A DNA stretch of 64,000 nt from Cordylochernes scorpioides (GCA_030710605.1 CP092880.1:24598417-24662416), one strand, 5' to 3'; counted from the first letter of the stretch, positions 1 through 12,073 are shown. Numbers and translations are program-made. Notes: a model not told the origin generated them from the sequence alone.

Positions 1-1776
1 GTGGAATATTTAGGGTTTAAAATGGATAACTATCCCTTAGAAAATAAAATTAAAGCAGTGATAGAGGCGCCTGAACCTAAAGAATGTTTCGCAATTAAGA
101 TCTTTCATATGATTCTTAATTTATTATTATAGATTCATAAAGAATATAGCAAACATTTTAGCGCTATTCTATCAACTTTTGAATAAAAATTGTATAGATG
201 GAATTGGACGAAAGAATATCGAATGTTATTTAAAAAATGTAAATCATTTTTAATGGACTATGAACTAGGCGTAATTCTGAGTCATAGAAATGGTAGAAAG
301 GAAGAATGCCCTATAGCTTTTGCTTCTAGAACATTAACTGAAGTGGAAAAACGTTTCTCTCAACTAGAAAAGAAAGCGTTGAGCATAACTTTTGGCGTTG
401 AGAAATTCAGACAATACTTACTGGAACAAAAATTTGTATTGGTCACAGACAACCGACCCTTAATTCATATATTTTCACCTCATAAACCAATTCCCATATG
501 TGCATCATCCAGAATTGAAAGATGGTCCTTAAAATTAGTTGCATTTAATTATACTGTGGAATTTCGAAAAACTAGTGATAAATCCAATGTTGACGCATTG
601 TCACGTCTCCCTTTAGAATCGAGTGTCAGGGAGTCTCTTGATGAAGACCAGGTACTTCTCAGGAAGTTGAATGAGGTACCGTTCTCTTTTATGGAGGTGG
701 CATATGAGACGCCCCAAGATAAAATACTGTCTATAGTATCAAGGAATGTTAGAGAAGGCAACTGGAAATTCACAAGGGTACCGAGGGAAAACCCACTAGC
801 TCCTCATTATAAGATCAATGAGGAATTAAGTTTGGAGTTTGGTTGTCTTCAATGGCGTGAAAGAGTGGTAATTCCCCAAAAATTAAGATCTTTAATTTTA
901 AATCACTTGCATGAAATACACATGGGGATTGTTAAGATGAAGATGATTGCCAGACGGTATTTTCTGGTGGCCAGGCATAGACAGTTACATCGAGGAGTTA
1001 ACTAGAGAATGTAGAGTATGCCAAGAATCGGCAAGCATGCACCCGGCTACCATCTCGGAATGGACTTGGCCCGAAAAACCGTGGCATCGAATTCATCTTG
1101 ATCTAGCGAGTCCGTTCATGGGAAGAATGTTTTTGGTTCTCGTGGACGCATACACAAAGTGGATAGAAATTTTTATCATCAAAGATATTACCAGCAAAAC
1201 GATTATAAATAATCTTAGAGAAATTTTGCCAGATTTGGATTGCCCTAAATTTTGGTTACAGATAACGGAAGACGGTTTGTCTCCGGTGAATTCGAGCAAT
1301 TTACCAAAATGAATGGTATACGGCACACTAAGACCAGTCCGAATAATCCTAGTATAAATGGTTTAGCTGAGAGATATGTAAGAGAGTTTAAAAACCTTTT
1401 GAGAAAGAATAATGGGAAGGATGATTTAGAGACGAATCTACAAATATTCCTATTTGCTCATAGAACATTCCCCCAAACTGTAATAAAGGAATTCCCCCGC
1501 GGAACTGCTAATGAAGAGAAGTTTAAGATCAAGATTCTCGAATTTAATACCAAGATGGGAAATCCGCGAGAGGTATTTCATGAGGCCGTAAGAAGGCAGG
1601 AGCAGTTTACTACAGGTTGCGAGGTTTATTTCCGCAACTATGCAACTGGACCTAAACGGTAAAAAGGTACCATTTTGAAATTATTGAGCTACCGTCACTA
1701 CCTTATAAGTTGCGAGGGCATCGTGTATAAGAGGCATATCAATCAATTGCGACCTGTGAGAAAGAAACAAGTGTAG
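1..1776 (+). pseudogene. Decayed Ty3/gypsy pol: RT end, RNase H, integrase
   Basis: Remnant of a Ty3/gypsy polyprotein, entered mid-gene at the window edge. The first ~110 nt encode the end of the reverse transcriptase (VEYLGFKMDNY). From 190 an RNase H domain follows (GVILSHRNGRKEE, AFASRTL, LVTDNRPL), then the integrase zinc-binding HHCC region (HLHEIHMG ... CRVCQ). The integrase core shows all three acidic positions (HLDLASP, VTDNGRRFVSGEF, NGLAERYVREF), and the integrase C-terminal segment fades near 1776. The reading frame changes near 950-1005 and again near 1250-1310, and stops lie between 110 and 190, so no functional protein can be made. No flanking LTR was found, so this is an old truncated copy. 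Family assignment is firm; clade is not determined. Confidence 0.85.
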
Positions 1777-2178
1777 ACAAGAAATTTGATACTTCCTCGA
1801 ACATCAGGAGAGAAGCCTGTAGGTGGAAGTCAGAAATAAAGTGAAGAGGAGGTTCTAGAATTACATCAGGAAACAAGGAGGAGACTTCTTCTGTGCGCGT
1901 ACCCTCTTGCACTCCTAAACCGGAGCCTGCCGCTGTGCAAGTGCCCGTCCGCAGTCCTCGACCTCAGAGAGCCAGGAAACTTCCAGACCGACTGGAGTAT
2001 TATTAAGGGGTGGAGATGTGTTGTGTATGTAAATAGATGAAGATTATTTGCATTCTTTAAAGTCTCATTATGTAAGAATATATGTGAATATAAATTGGAC
2101 ATTTTTTGTTGGCCAAACGAAAAGAATAAGAGCTAAAAAAAAGAGTCATGGTCAAGTTTGAGTTGTTGTACATCTAAT
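1777..2178 (+). other. 3' flank of gypsy remnant, no intact gene
   Basis: Follows the integrase remnant. Around 1910-2010 a Pro/Arg-rich reading (RPRRARKLPDRLEYY) resembles the tail of gypsy pol just before the 3' LTR, and the sequence then becomes AT-rich. No second LTR copy exists in the window to confirm an LTR. Confidence 0.4.
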
Positions 2179-2179
2179 T

Positions 2180-3895
2180 ACGACACAACCTTAACAACAT
2201 CCATCCTCACTGAAGACACAAAAGTTGCCTGTTATGCAGATTATATAGCCATATGGCACACAAGTAGCACTATAGAAATATCAGAAAAATACTGAACACA
2301 TCAATGAGAGGACTGGAGAAGTGGGCAATGAAACTCAAAATGACAATAAACCCAATAAACACAAACCTATAGGTCTACTTCACTGACAGGAAAAAAGGCA
2401 TGAATTTAACTCCAAAATAAGCATAAACAACCATATAATTGATAAAATATGATCTCCAAATTACCTAGGTGTGATACTTGATGAGGAATTGCGATTTACA
2501 GAACACATAATTAGCACCTCAAATAGAGCTACCAGAAACCTAAACATTCTGAGAAGGCTATGTGGAACAAATTGGGGAGCAAAACCCAAAATTCTCAGAA
2601 CAACATATATCACCTTAATAAGGCCAATAATGGAATATGCAACACCTGTTTGGGCTCCCTCAAGTTCATCACTAAAAAGAAGACTAGACAGTGTTCAAGC
2701 AAAAGCGGCCAAATTAATCACTGGTTCTGTTTAAAATACCAACAATTAGAAAATTCAGAGAGAATGTGGTCTAAATTAAAAACAATAAAATTCACCAATA
2801 GCTTAAAAACTAAAGAAACCGAACACATATCCCATAGAACCTATTTAAACTGGACACAAAAAGAAAGGCTCAAAAGATCTTCAACACTTCAGTACGACAA
2901 CAATATTAGAAAGAGCATAAATATGAAACATAATGAATTTCAAATTCGAGAATAACCAATATTTCCTACCCCATTGCCATCAAATGTAATGATCAATCTT
3001 AACCTAAATGAACCTTGCAATAAAAAAAAAAGAGAACGAAAACATACTTAAAAAGAAAGGACTTGACACAATTGGTTTATGCGATCAGATAAATTATTTA
3101 ACGGCATATTCAGATGGATCATTAGACCTTACCATAAGTAATGGAGGGGCTGGAATTAACATAATACTGCAAGATGGAACATACATCAAAATCAAAGAAG
3201 GAGCAAGAAAGATTTCGTCAAACTTCACTTGTGAACTGACAGCTATCTGGAAAGCTCTTGATGTATGCCTTAACCAACCATCCCTGCATCAAGCAGAAGG
3301 AATTATAATATACCGTACAACGACTTCATATCTGATCTAGAAGCAATTCAGAAGAGCAATACTATAATCACACAAAAAATACATTCGTTACTCACTCAAC
3401 TGATATCATTGGAGAATAACTGCATTCTACAATCGATACCTGCCAGTGTTAGGATCGGGGGTAATGAAATGGCAGTTGAATTTGCAAAGGAAGCCAGAAA
3501 GTTGAGCCAAAGGAAAGAACAAATGTCATTATTTGACGCTAATGCTTTTGCAAGATACAAAATAATCTAACAAAAAATAAGAAAATATCAAAATGTGAAA
3601 TAAACTCTGAGAGAAAAATGACAAAACTATAACAAGATTTAGAATAAAACATTATAAAGGATGACAATACATCCAGATGGCACAAGAACCTATAGAACAT
3701 GCAACAACTGTCCGGGTGTGGAACTAACACCTATCCACATATTCTCATGCCCGCAGCTTCGCAGAAAATTGACATAGACCCAGAGCAGCTGCTTTACACA
3801 CCCAAGATAGTGGTCAATGCTGCTGCTGCTGTGATAGAGATGCATGGAGACATCTGAGGCTCTTTATTGGACACGACAAAAACAACAACGGCATT
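2180..3895 (+). pseudogene. Decayed I/Jockey-type LINE ORF2, 3' half
   Basis: Fossil non-LTR retrotransposon. Near 2230 the reverse transcriptase active-site box reads YADYIAIW, a decayed YADD. Thumb-region sequence follows (VILDEELRFTEHI, NWGAKPKILRTTY, PIMEYATPVW) and can be aligned with the better copy at 51.5-51.8 kb. An RNase H start (AYSDGSLD) lies near 3105 and more RNase H-like sequence near 3440-3480. Several frame changes and stops break it. The 3' end (3720-3890) closely matches the fragment at 38540-38850, so the two belong to one family, distinct from the LINE at 49 kb. The 3' end is A/C-rich (ACAACA-like tail). Confidence 0.75.
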
Positions 3896-4502
3896 CCAGA
3901 GTAAAATAAATCATCAGAGATAGATAAATATTTTTCAAATGAATTAAAATAAATATAATCGATACTGAGAGAGAGTTGAATTTAAAAAAATTAGAAAATT
4001 ATTATTTTCGAAATTTAACTAGCCGAGAGGATTCCAGCAAACCCCATCAAAAATATCAGTTTTTTTTGCTACATGTTTAATTTGCATATACCTATTTTAC
4101 ATATCTCAGATTGTATTTAAAAATCGTTAACCATTTCTTCTAACTTTTGGCGAAATGGTGTTTTATTAATTTATCATTTGCTATTATTAGGGTTCTTTCC
4201 TGGTATTCAAAAAGTAAAAATACGTGTCGTTCAGTTATATTTTTCAATTTATCAAACAATTTGGCCGCTGAATCGCTGATTCTGGTAGAGCGCCATCTCT
4301 AGCGAATAAAGTTGTAACTAAAATCAATTTCGAATTTTTCATTATTTGCCATAAAAAAATCCCATTGCATCCTGAACACAATGGTGTTTACCGCATTGCT
4401 CTAGCGCAAATATTCGCGGAGTTATTAATTTTTAAAGTTGTGCGGGACTTTTGGATCACCCTGTATGTGTGCAAGAAGCATCCGCGTCTAAATGTTTTGA
4501 TT
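3896..4502. other. AT-rich intergenic DNA
   Basis: No coding signal on either strand. Around 4230-4470 there is a block with transposon-end character (GAGCGCCATCTCTAGCG, TTTTGGATCACCCTGTATG), but no matching second end was found. Confidence 0.4.
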
Positions 4503-4582
4503 TGATATACATTATTTTTTTGAAAATAGAGCAACCCATAAATAAATCTTTAATTAAAAAGGCATATTATGGATCAAAATGT
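4503..4582 (+). repeat. Dispersed repeat shared with 63455-63514
   Basis: About 80 bp, nearly identical to 63455-63514 (AAAATAGAGCAACCCATAAA versus AAAATAGAGCAATCCATAAA). LTR elements lie close to both copies: element A begins 41 bp downstream here, and the TRIM at 63515 begins directly at the end of the other copy. Confidence 0.7.
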
Positions 4583-4623
4583 GTGTGTGTGTGCCTTTTT
4601 AATTTAACATTATTTTATATAAA

Positions 4624-5375
4624 TGTGACAATATCGTTGCGGAATTTCTTGTTGTTTGATTTGAATGGTGAGGATTGGTTGAAACGCAGTCGTTGAGTGG
4701 CAAGTGAAGCATACAGTTAGGAATAATCAGGACACGTGATGGGGTTTGAAAATAAAAGGCAACTGGGTTGGAAGAAAGAAAGCTTGAGAAGAGCGGAGCG
4801 GGTTTTGATTGTTAATTATCTGATCACATGGCGGTGATTGAACTTAGCTGTGGGATGAGCAGAGGGAGAGAGGTCTAGAGCAGATGTCACCTTGTTGGAA
4901 GCGAAATCACTACTGACAATTCTTGCTTTTCGATTTAACACCACGAGTTGTCTTCCTTCCCATTGGTCGAAGGATGGAACGTGTCCGTTTTTCTATTGGT
5001 TGACCTATTTAGGGGAGGCTTTCTAATTGGACTGGCGGCTTTCTTTGGTGTTAGTTACGCCCGGCCTAGTCAGGAAGTATCGGGTGTGTTCGACTCTATT
5101 TACTTCCGCGTTATCAAATACGTCCGGTCCTGTCCGGAAATATTGGGCGTCTCTCTACTAATATAACTTCTGCGGATACCAGATACGTCCGGGCTTGCCA
5201 GGAAGTATTGACTGTACAAGTTATTTATACTTGTGCCCGCTTTTAGCCTGCTTCCTATGTCTTGTTGCCACTTTCTTTCCTCCAGTTACCTTATCCTTTA
5301 TTAAATCTTTGAAAATCATACATTGTACATGCATAGTGGGTCGGAGGTGCATACAATTATATACAAATTATGACA
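4624..5375 (-). repeat. Element A 3' LTR
   Basis: 752 bp, matching 9773-10524 with only a few substitutions (for example GGAGGTGC here versus GGGGGTGC there). It contains three imperfect copies of a TACGYCCGG...CAGGAAgTATTG motif at 5055, 5119 and 5184. Confidence 0.9.
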
Positions 5376-5554
5376 GATGCGCCCCCTACATGTGAAGAAT
5401 TAAAGAAGGGGTTAGCCTGAGAGAATTCTGTAAAGTAAAAAATAATTTTGTGGGAAAATTAGTTGTGGGTATTGAGAGTCTATATACAAGCATTGGTGGT
5501 GATATAAGAGATAAAATAGAATGGTGTTGATGATATAGGTTGAGTGTAATTAAT

Positions 5555-6180
5555 AGAAATCAAAAAATTTTTTAATTGTAAGAAATCAAAATGAATGCTA
5601 TGGTACATAGTGGATTAAAAAGAAAAGAAAATGCGCCTAACTAATTTCTACTCGAAATTGGAGATAACAACGAGGGAGTTCTATTAGGGCTTTTGAGAAA
5701 TCGAAAATAAAAATGAAAAGTTGGAAGAAATCAAAGTAAATGCTTGGTTGCATGTTGGAAAAAAAAAATGCTTTGATGCATGGTGAAAAAAAAAAGGAAA
5801 ATGCCTAACCATATTCTTGCTCGAAATTGGAAATGGAAATCGAGGGAATTTTATTAGGTCTTTTGAGAAATCAAAAAATAAAAATAAAAATAAAAGTTGG
5901 AAGAAATCAAAGTGAATGCTTGATGCATGGTGAAAAAAAAAAATGAAAAATGCCTAACTAATTTTTGCTCGAATTTTGGGAAAAGAAAACGAGGAAATTT
6001 CATAAGGTGTTTTGAAGAAAACAAAGTAAAATAAAAAGTTGGAAGAAATCAAAAAATAATATAAAAGTTGGAAGACATCAAAGTAAATGTTTGGTTGCAT
6101 GGTGAGAAAAAGGAAAAATGTTTTGTTGCATGGTGGAAAAAAGAAATAGAAAAAAAAGAATGTTTTTGTAAATCAAAATA
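5555..6180. repeat. A-rich degenerate tandem repeat in element A
   Basis: Several imperfect repeats of a block built on AAAGTTGGAAGAAATCAAAG, then TGCTTGGTTGCATGGTG and an A-run, then ATGCCTAAC. It sits between the pol remnant and the 3' LTR on the coding strand. No open frame. Confidence 0.7.
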
Positions 6181-6426
6181 AAATATAATATCCAATTTTA
6201 AAAGAAAACCAATGAGTTTTCGTTGATTTGAAACTATGATAATATAAACTAATTGGAGAAAAAAAATGATAATTAATGATTAAAAGTGATAATAAGTTGA
6301 ATAAATTGATAAATTGATTAAATATTTAAATTTTAATTGAGAGAAAATAATGAAATGATTAATATGAACAATAAGGTGTATTGTTTTGAACCATTTTGTA
6401 TCTACATGCCCTGATCTAAATGTTTT

Positions 6427-6514
6427 AATTGCTCAATTATGCCCTATAAATTTTTTAATTGCTCAATTATGCCCTATAAATTTTTAATTGCTCAATTATG
6501 CCCTATAAATTTTT
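6427..6514 (+). repeat. 29-30-bp tandem repeat, three copies
   Basis: Three head-to-tail units starting at 6427, 6457 and 6486, each AATTGCTCAATTATGCCCTA plus TAAATTTTT. Units differ only by one T, so the expansion is recent. Confidence 0.9.
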
Positions 6515-6881
6515 GTCTTTGTGTGTGTTGTGGAAAATGTTAGAAGTCTGTTGTGTAAGAAATGTGTGTGCGTGTACCTTGTTTGATTTTCGAATGACAG
6601 TCGATTTGATTGACATTGTAAAAGTCGATGCGCAGGCTTGAATTGGAATCCAAAATCGGTGGCATAGAGAGGTTCCCAGTTGACCTCAATTTAGCTGCTG
6701 GTCGAGGGATGGTAATTAGAAACCGGACATGGAACGTGGGGGCAGCAAGACTTCCTCTCTATTTGCACGTAATTGGATCCGGAAGTGGGGGAACTACGTT
6801 TCCTGTCCGCCTAATTGATTTTGTGTGCTATTTGCATCTTGTTTTTGGAGTGTGACTTCTCCGACATTGGTTGGTCATCTT

Positions 6882-8681
6882 TCAGTTACTTCTATCTCCT
6901 CGGAGTTTATTTAGATTTTCTGCAAAAATTGTTCCTAAAATTATGAGAAGTTTTATAAATGCTTGTCCACAATGAAAAATTGCTTGTCCAAAATTAAAAA
7001 CTGCCTCTTGTAGTTCGAAAATTTTATGAGCGGGCATGGTATAGATAAACAAATAATTAATGAATAAAATTGGGATACATTTGTATGGTAGAACTAACAA
7101 ACAAAGGATGAAAATCAGATGAAAGATAGGGTATTGCCCCATGTTCCTCCATATTTTTGTAAATGGGGACTCTGAAATATTTGTTCGAATCTTATTAATT
7201 GTAGAATTTAAATGATTGGTAGGTTCGCAGTTCTCCTGTTTGATCGTTAATGGTTTTATTAGCGATATGTCGGTGGTAATTGATTTAGGTTGAGATGTGT
7301 GATCGTTTCTCTGACGTGGGTGGTGTAATTTTGGCATTGTTTGTGTTGTGTGTACGCTGTGCTTTATGTACGAATTTTGTTTTGCTTTGGGGCCTGTGTC
7401 AGTATTTTTACGTGAAGGTTGGTTGTATTCATCGATTCTTCTAGCGAATCGGCAGGTGGGGCAGGTTTTTACCTGTTTTGCGATGTCTTGTGTCATGTTC
7501 TGCCAATAATATTGTGACGAGATGAGTCTCGTCATCTTGGAGATGTTTGGATGGTGGTGTTGTGTGTGTACGGACTTAAGAAGTTTGGTTGTAAGTGAAC
7601 TTGGGACTATAGTTTTAAGTACTCCTTTTCGGGAGACGGTGCGCAGTTTATTGTGATCCATAGTCACGCGAGATTTTCCCGGTGGAGAAGACTGTTGGCT
7701 CTTTATGAGTGGCGCATCTAGAAAGCCACAAAATGGGATACGAGTTACAACGCCCGTTTCATATTGTTGTACTCCATTTATGCTACGGACCTCATATTCG
7801 TATCTTGACAGTCTTAACCTCCATCGAAACAATCTGCCTGACGGGGCTTTGATCTCTTTCAACCACTGCAATGCAGGATGGTCAGAAAGTATTGTAAACT
7901 TTCTGCCCATTAGACAGGCGCGGAAGTTATCCACACTTTCCACAATGGCTAGGCATTGTAGTTCCAAGTCTGAATAATTTCGCTCGTGACCACGCAGAGA
8001 GCGGCTGAAATGTTGAACTGGGTATGTCTTCCCATCAGGGTAGACTTGTTTAAGAATGCCTGCAATGCCGAATGTTGAGGTGTTACAGTGCACCTGGCAT
8101 GGCAGACCTTCTTGGTAAAGGTATAATGTGGGGTGTGTGGTAAGGCTTTCTTTCGGGTTAGTGAACGCTTTCTGGCATTCGTCACTCCAGACCCACATGA
8201 CATCCTTTTTTAGAAGGTTGACAAGTGGCGTCCGCAAGCGGGCGTGGTCCGGAATGAACTCTTTATAGGCGTTCACAGCTTTTAGGAAAGATCGCAATGT
8301 TTTTCGATTGTGTGGTTGTTTGGTGGCGTGAATTTTTTCTATGTTTTGTGTAGACGGGATGATTGTATTATTCTTAACGGTTGTGCATGCGCTTGTTTGT
8401 CGTTGTCGTCTGTTGGCGCGCGTGTTGCGTTTGTTGGTTGTTGTCGTCTTTTGGCGTGCGTGTATGTTGTGAGGTACATTTGCGTGATTATGGCGTGGCG
8501 ACGTATGGTCATGTGTGGATTTTGTGTGGTAAGTGGGTGAGCTGTGTCGGTGTACGGACACTTTTTTGGGCATTATTGGAATTGTAGGTTGAAGTCGTGG
8601 TGGCTTTATATGTTGTGGGCATGAAAAGTTGCGTGGTGTGAGATTAGAATGGTGGCATGTAAATATTTGGGGTTTGGGCAA
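6882..8681 (-). pseudogene. Element A pol remnant: RNase H and integrase zinc finger
   Basis: A long open frame of 599 codons that is only partly real pol. From residue ~130 there is an RT C-terminal connection (FLKAVNAYKEFIPDHARL), then RNase H (ILKQVYPDGKTYPVQHFSRS, LSDHPALQWL) and the integrase zinc-binding motif (HTQHHHPNISK ... CPTCRFARR). The first ~130 residues are His/Thr/Asn-rich low-complexity sequence unlike pol, and the last ~150 contain a strongly hydrophobic stretch (FILCLLVLPYKC) that could be a membrane segment or chance. The RT catalytic palm and the integrase DDE core are missing, so the product cannot be a working polymerase. Whether it is translated is unknown. Confidence 0.7.
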
Positions 8682-8863
8682 TGAATGCAGGCAAGGGTTT
8701 CCATGTGTGAAAGCTTTGTGTGCTGTACGAGCCCTTTGGGACAGGTTTTGGTCTAGCCCGTGCTTGCATTCATTTGGTACATGTTAGATACATGGTTAAA
8801 GGGGTAGGTAGGGTTAGATAAGAGTTCAAAGTCAATTCTTGACGCCATAGGGGGGTGCCTACC

Positions 8864-9745
8864 TTAGTCTCGAAAGGGCTGCTCGGCTGGGACGTCTTGG
8901 CTTGAGTTGGTTGGCTTGGGGCTCGGGACTGCTCGATGTCGGCATTCGCTGTGCCAGTGCCTCGCGCCGCAGAACTTGCAGTTGGACGGCGGAAGAGGTG
9001 CATTCCATGCACTTGGGCGTCGGGGTGTGCTGTGATACGGACCCGACATTGTGGGTGGTTGATCTTCTCTGAGTCGCGTTGTCGGTACACTGGGCCCGTG
9101 GATCCGCTGTACCAGTCGGAACCACTCTCCTAGGTTCTCGGGAGGCACTACGCGGACTAGGCGCTGGTCGTTGAATGGCAGTCCTTCTGTCAGCGTCTCG
9201 AGAATCACCTCCTGTGGAAGTCCTAGTTGCAATCCCATGGCGGTTTTCTCCCGGTAGTAGGTCTCTAGGTTGGCTTGCCCAGTAAGCTTCATGGCGAAAT
9301 ATTTCGCAAAGGACGCTTCGCTTGACTCAGGATAGAGATCTAGGAGGATTTGCCTCACCTGGAAATAGCTCCGGTCGGCCAGCCGAAGTTTCCTGAAGAG
9401 CTCCAGGGGTTGTCGCACCAGGTAGTTTGGTAGGCGGAGTAATTTTTCTTGTTCTCCCATGGATGCGTCTTCCATTTTTCGGTCGAACGCTTGGAAAAAC
9501 TGTATCGCGCTATATGTTCCATCGAAAAGCGCGATTGTCGACTCAGCTCCATCAGAAATCTTTGTTCGGGTCAAGAGGGCCGACAGTTGGGTGACGAAGT
9601 CCGCTAGGGGCGCAGTTGTCTCGCGGCCGGTCATTTCCTGCCTTTCTCCTGCCTGTTCGTTCTCTCTCAATTGGCTGCCGTCTTCTCCTCTTTCTTTCGT
9701 AGGGTTGTCCGTTTTTACGCCTATGGGATCCTGATTAAATTCCAT
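8864..9745 (-). CDS. Gag of element A
   Basis: Intact 293-aa frame starting 27 bp inside the 5' LTR boundary, the normal gag position. The N-terminus is charged and polar. A middle region (ALFDGTYSAIQFFQAFDRKM, YFAMKLTGQANLETYYREK) has the helical capsid-like pattern of retrotransposon Gag. Near the C-terminus a zinc knuckle reads CKFCGARHWHSEC, close to the usual CX2CX4HX4C but one residue short before the His. Gag would form the cytoplasmic particle and package RNA. A related but broken gag lies in element B ([20 protein letters not shown]). The preserved frame beside a ruined pol suggests recent activity or mobilisation in trans. Confidence 0.75.
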   Translation of the reverse strand: MEFNQDPIGVKTDNPTKERGEDGSQLRENEQAGERQEMTGRETTAPLADFVTQLSALLTRTKISDGAESTIALFDGTYSAIQFFQAFDRKMEDASMGEQEKLLRLPNYLVRQPLELFRKLRLADRSYFQVRQILLDLYPESSEASFAKYFAMKLTGQANLETYYREKTAMGLQLGLPQEVILETLTEGLPFNDQRLVRVVPPENLGEWFRLVQRIHGPSVPTTRLREDQPPTMSGPYHSTPRRPSAWNAPLPPSNCKFCGARHWHSECRHRAVPSPKPTNSSQDVPAEQPFRD

Positions 9746-9772
9746 CTCTTTATCCTGTCGACTTATCCGTTC

Positions 9773-10524
9773 TGTGACAATATCGTTGCGGAATTTCTTG
9801 TTGTTTGATTTGAATGGTGAGGATTGGTTGAAACGCAGTCGTTGAGTGGCAAGTGAAGCATACAGTTAGGAATAATCAGGACACGTGATGGGGTTTGAAA
9901 ATAAAAGGCAACTGGGTTGGAGGAAAGAAAGCTTGAGAAGAGCGGAGCGGGTTTTGATTGTTAATTATCTGATCACATGGCGGTGATTGAACTTAGCTGT
10001 GGGATGAGCAGAGGGAGAGAGGTCTAGAGCAGATGTCACCTTGTTGGAAGCGAAATCACTATTGACAATTCTTGCTTTTCGATTTAACACCACGAGTTGT
10101 CTTCCTTCCCATTGGTCGAAGGATGGAACGTGTCCGTTTTTCTATTGGTTGACCTATTTAGGGGAGGCTTTCTAATTGGACCGGCGGCTTTCTTTGGTGT
10201 TAGTTACGCCCGGCCTAGTCAGGAAGTATCGGGTTTGTTCGACTCTACTTACCTCCGCGTTATCAAATACGTCCGGTCCTGTCCGGAAATATTGGGCGTC
10301 TCTCTACTAATATAACTTCTGCGGATACCAGATACGTCCGGGCTTGCCAGGAAGTATTGACTGTACAAGTTATTTATACTTGTGCCCGCTTTTAGCCTGC
10401 TTCCTATGTCTTGTTGCCACTTTCTTTCCTCCAGTTACCTTATTCTTTATTAAATCTTTGAAAATCATACATTGTACATGCATAGTGGGTCGGGGGTGCA
10501 TACAATTATATACAAATTATGACA
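9773..10524 (-). repeat. Element A 5' LTR
   Basis: Second 752-bp copy of the LTR at 4624-5375. It should hold promoter and polyadenylation signals of the element; none was assigned individually. Confidence 0.9.
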
Positions 10525-10528
10525 TAAA

Positions 10529-11480
10529 TATTCGTCAGCGTGGAGTAGGCTGTACCACTGCGACCAAAAATATTTTTTGTCCCAGTGGCTTCTTGAGAAA
10601 CCAAGAAATGGGTATTAATGGCCAAAATTGCGTAAATACGCTTGACACATGAAAAAAAAAACAATAGAAAAAAAAAAAGTTCAGGTGTTGATATTAAAAA
10701 TAAAAAAGGCATATTCTGACCAGGAGCACATGTACTTTTCAGAAGGCAGAGCGCCATCTGGTGGAACAGAAATCAACTATTCATTGGTTTAGCCTGTTCC
10801 CTGATATTTGGCCGACCCAATTTCTTGATAAATAAAGAAAAGCCATCCACGAACTGTTGGCACTCGTCAGCGTGGAGTAGGCTGTACCACTGCGACCAAA
10901 AAGATTTTTGGTCCCAGTGGCTTCTTTAGAAACTAAGAAATGGGTATTAAAGGCCAAACTTGCGTAAATACGCTTAGCACTAAAAAAACAATAGAAAAAA
11001 AAAATAAAAAACAGCCTAAATCAATGAATATTATAAAGGACTGCGGCGTATGATTATAAAACAACACTTAAAGTTTCACCGCATAAGTTTCTTTTCCGTG
11101 AAAAATCAATATTTATTTCAAAGAGAAATATTTACTATTTCTAACTTTTTTGGATGAAGTATGAAAGGGTGAAAATATGAAGAGTAATGGCGAACGGAAA
11201 AATAAAAGTTCCCATCCCTGGACACTTTTATTTTGCCGTTCGCCATTACTCTTCATATTTTCACCCTTTCATACTTCATCCAAAAAAGTTAGAAATAGTA
11301 AATATTTCTCTTTGAAATAAATATTGATTTTTCACGGAAAAGAAACTTAGGCGGTGAAACTTTAAGTGTTGTTTTAAAATCAATGAATAGTTGAACACCA
11401 TTACACCAGATGGCGCTCTGCCTTCTGAAAAGCACATGTGCTCATGGTCAGGATATGCCTTTTTATTTTTAATATATATA
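10529..11480. repeat. Composite MITE cluster (family M1)
   Basis: Contains two direct copies (10532-10650 and 10863-10985) of a ~115-bp block beginning CGTCAGCGTGGAGTAGGCTG, and inverted ends around 10705-10790 and 11385-11467 (AGATGGCGCTCTGCCTTCTG on one side, its reverse complement on the other). The same family recurs near 21490-21600, 28810-29070, 30105-30235, 37520-37920, 44987-45232 and 61255-61430. No transposase is encoded. Confidence 0.7.
11056..11377. repeat. Long foldback element
   Basis: Near-perfect inverted repeat: arms 11056-11209 and 11224-11377, about 154 bp each, around a ~14-bp loop. A diverged relative is at 48911-49240. The RNA or single strand would form a very long hairpin. 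Confidence 0.9.
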
Positions 11481-11795
11481 TATAGATGGAAAATTTGCCG
11501 GGAGGAAATTAATCCATAGAAGCAATGGGCGTTTCTCCCATCAAAATAAACGTCAGAATCTGACGCTATCTATTGACCGTCGCCGCAACTAGCGGCCACG
11601 GGTCGGTGACAAAGCCACAACACCAACTTTGGCAAGCTGATAAGCGTCCACCTAGAGACCATGGTTTCGGGCTAATGGCCCTCGTCAGTCTAGGGCGGAC
11701 TTTTTTCCATGAGATCCACACGGGATCTAATAGAATCCTCACAATCTACCAAAGAGGTGTTTTGCTGGCAATGTGGCTGGGCCAAATCTATATAT
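11481..11795. other. Unassigned sequence left of element C
   Basis: About 315 bp with moderate GC content. No homologous copy in the window and no convincing splice-bounded exon was found. Confidence 0.3.
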
Positions 11796-12073
11796 TGTTG
11801 CGCTGGCGGCCTGATGTACTGGGAAGAAACATTCGTGAAGTCTTTTTAACGTTTAAATAATCTTTAATTAGAAAGTATAATAATTGAACGATAGGAAATT
11901 ATAGTAAATAATTATACAAAGCTAAATGATGTAAAAATAATTATACATGAAATTAGAAATAAGTTTTAGAAAAGTTATCGTTAAGTCCACGGGAAAAGAT
12001 GTAGCCAAAACAAAAAGGGTTCGAACAGTGCCACGTGAGCACCCGCCTCGAGCCGCGCTCCTCTCTCCTAACA
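11796..12073 (-). repeat. Element C 3' LTR
   Basis: 278 bp, TG...CA on the coding strand, apparently identical to 16711-16988. The pol stop codon TAA lies immediately before it. Confidence 0.95.

Larger units (their letters stand above)
4624..10524 (-). mobile_element. Element A: Ty3/gypsy-like LTR retrotransposon with deleted pol
   Basis: 5.9-kb element on the minus strand, bounded by two 752-bp LTRs and a 4-bp target duplication TAAA (4620-4623 and 10525-10528). LTRs start TG and end CA on the coding strand. Gag is intact. Pol keeps only the RT end, RNase H and the integrase zinc-binding region; protease, the RT palm and the integrase core were not found. About 1.5 kb of A-rich, partly repetitive noncoding DNA precedes the 3' LTR. 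It is therefore non-autonomous and would need proteins from a relative. Its LTRs are diverged relatives of those of element B at 30-36 kb. Confidence 0.85.

Noticed and set aside
8310..8590. Cys/Val-rich plus-strand proteins
   Set aside because: They are antisense to the low-complexity His/Thr-rich start of the element A pol remnant.
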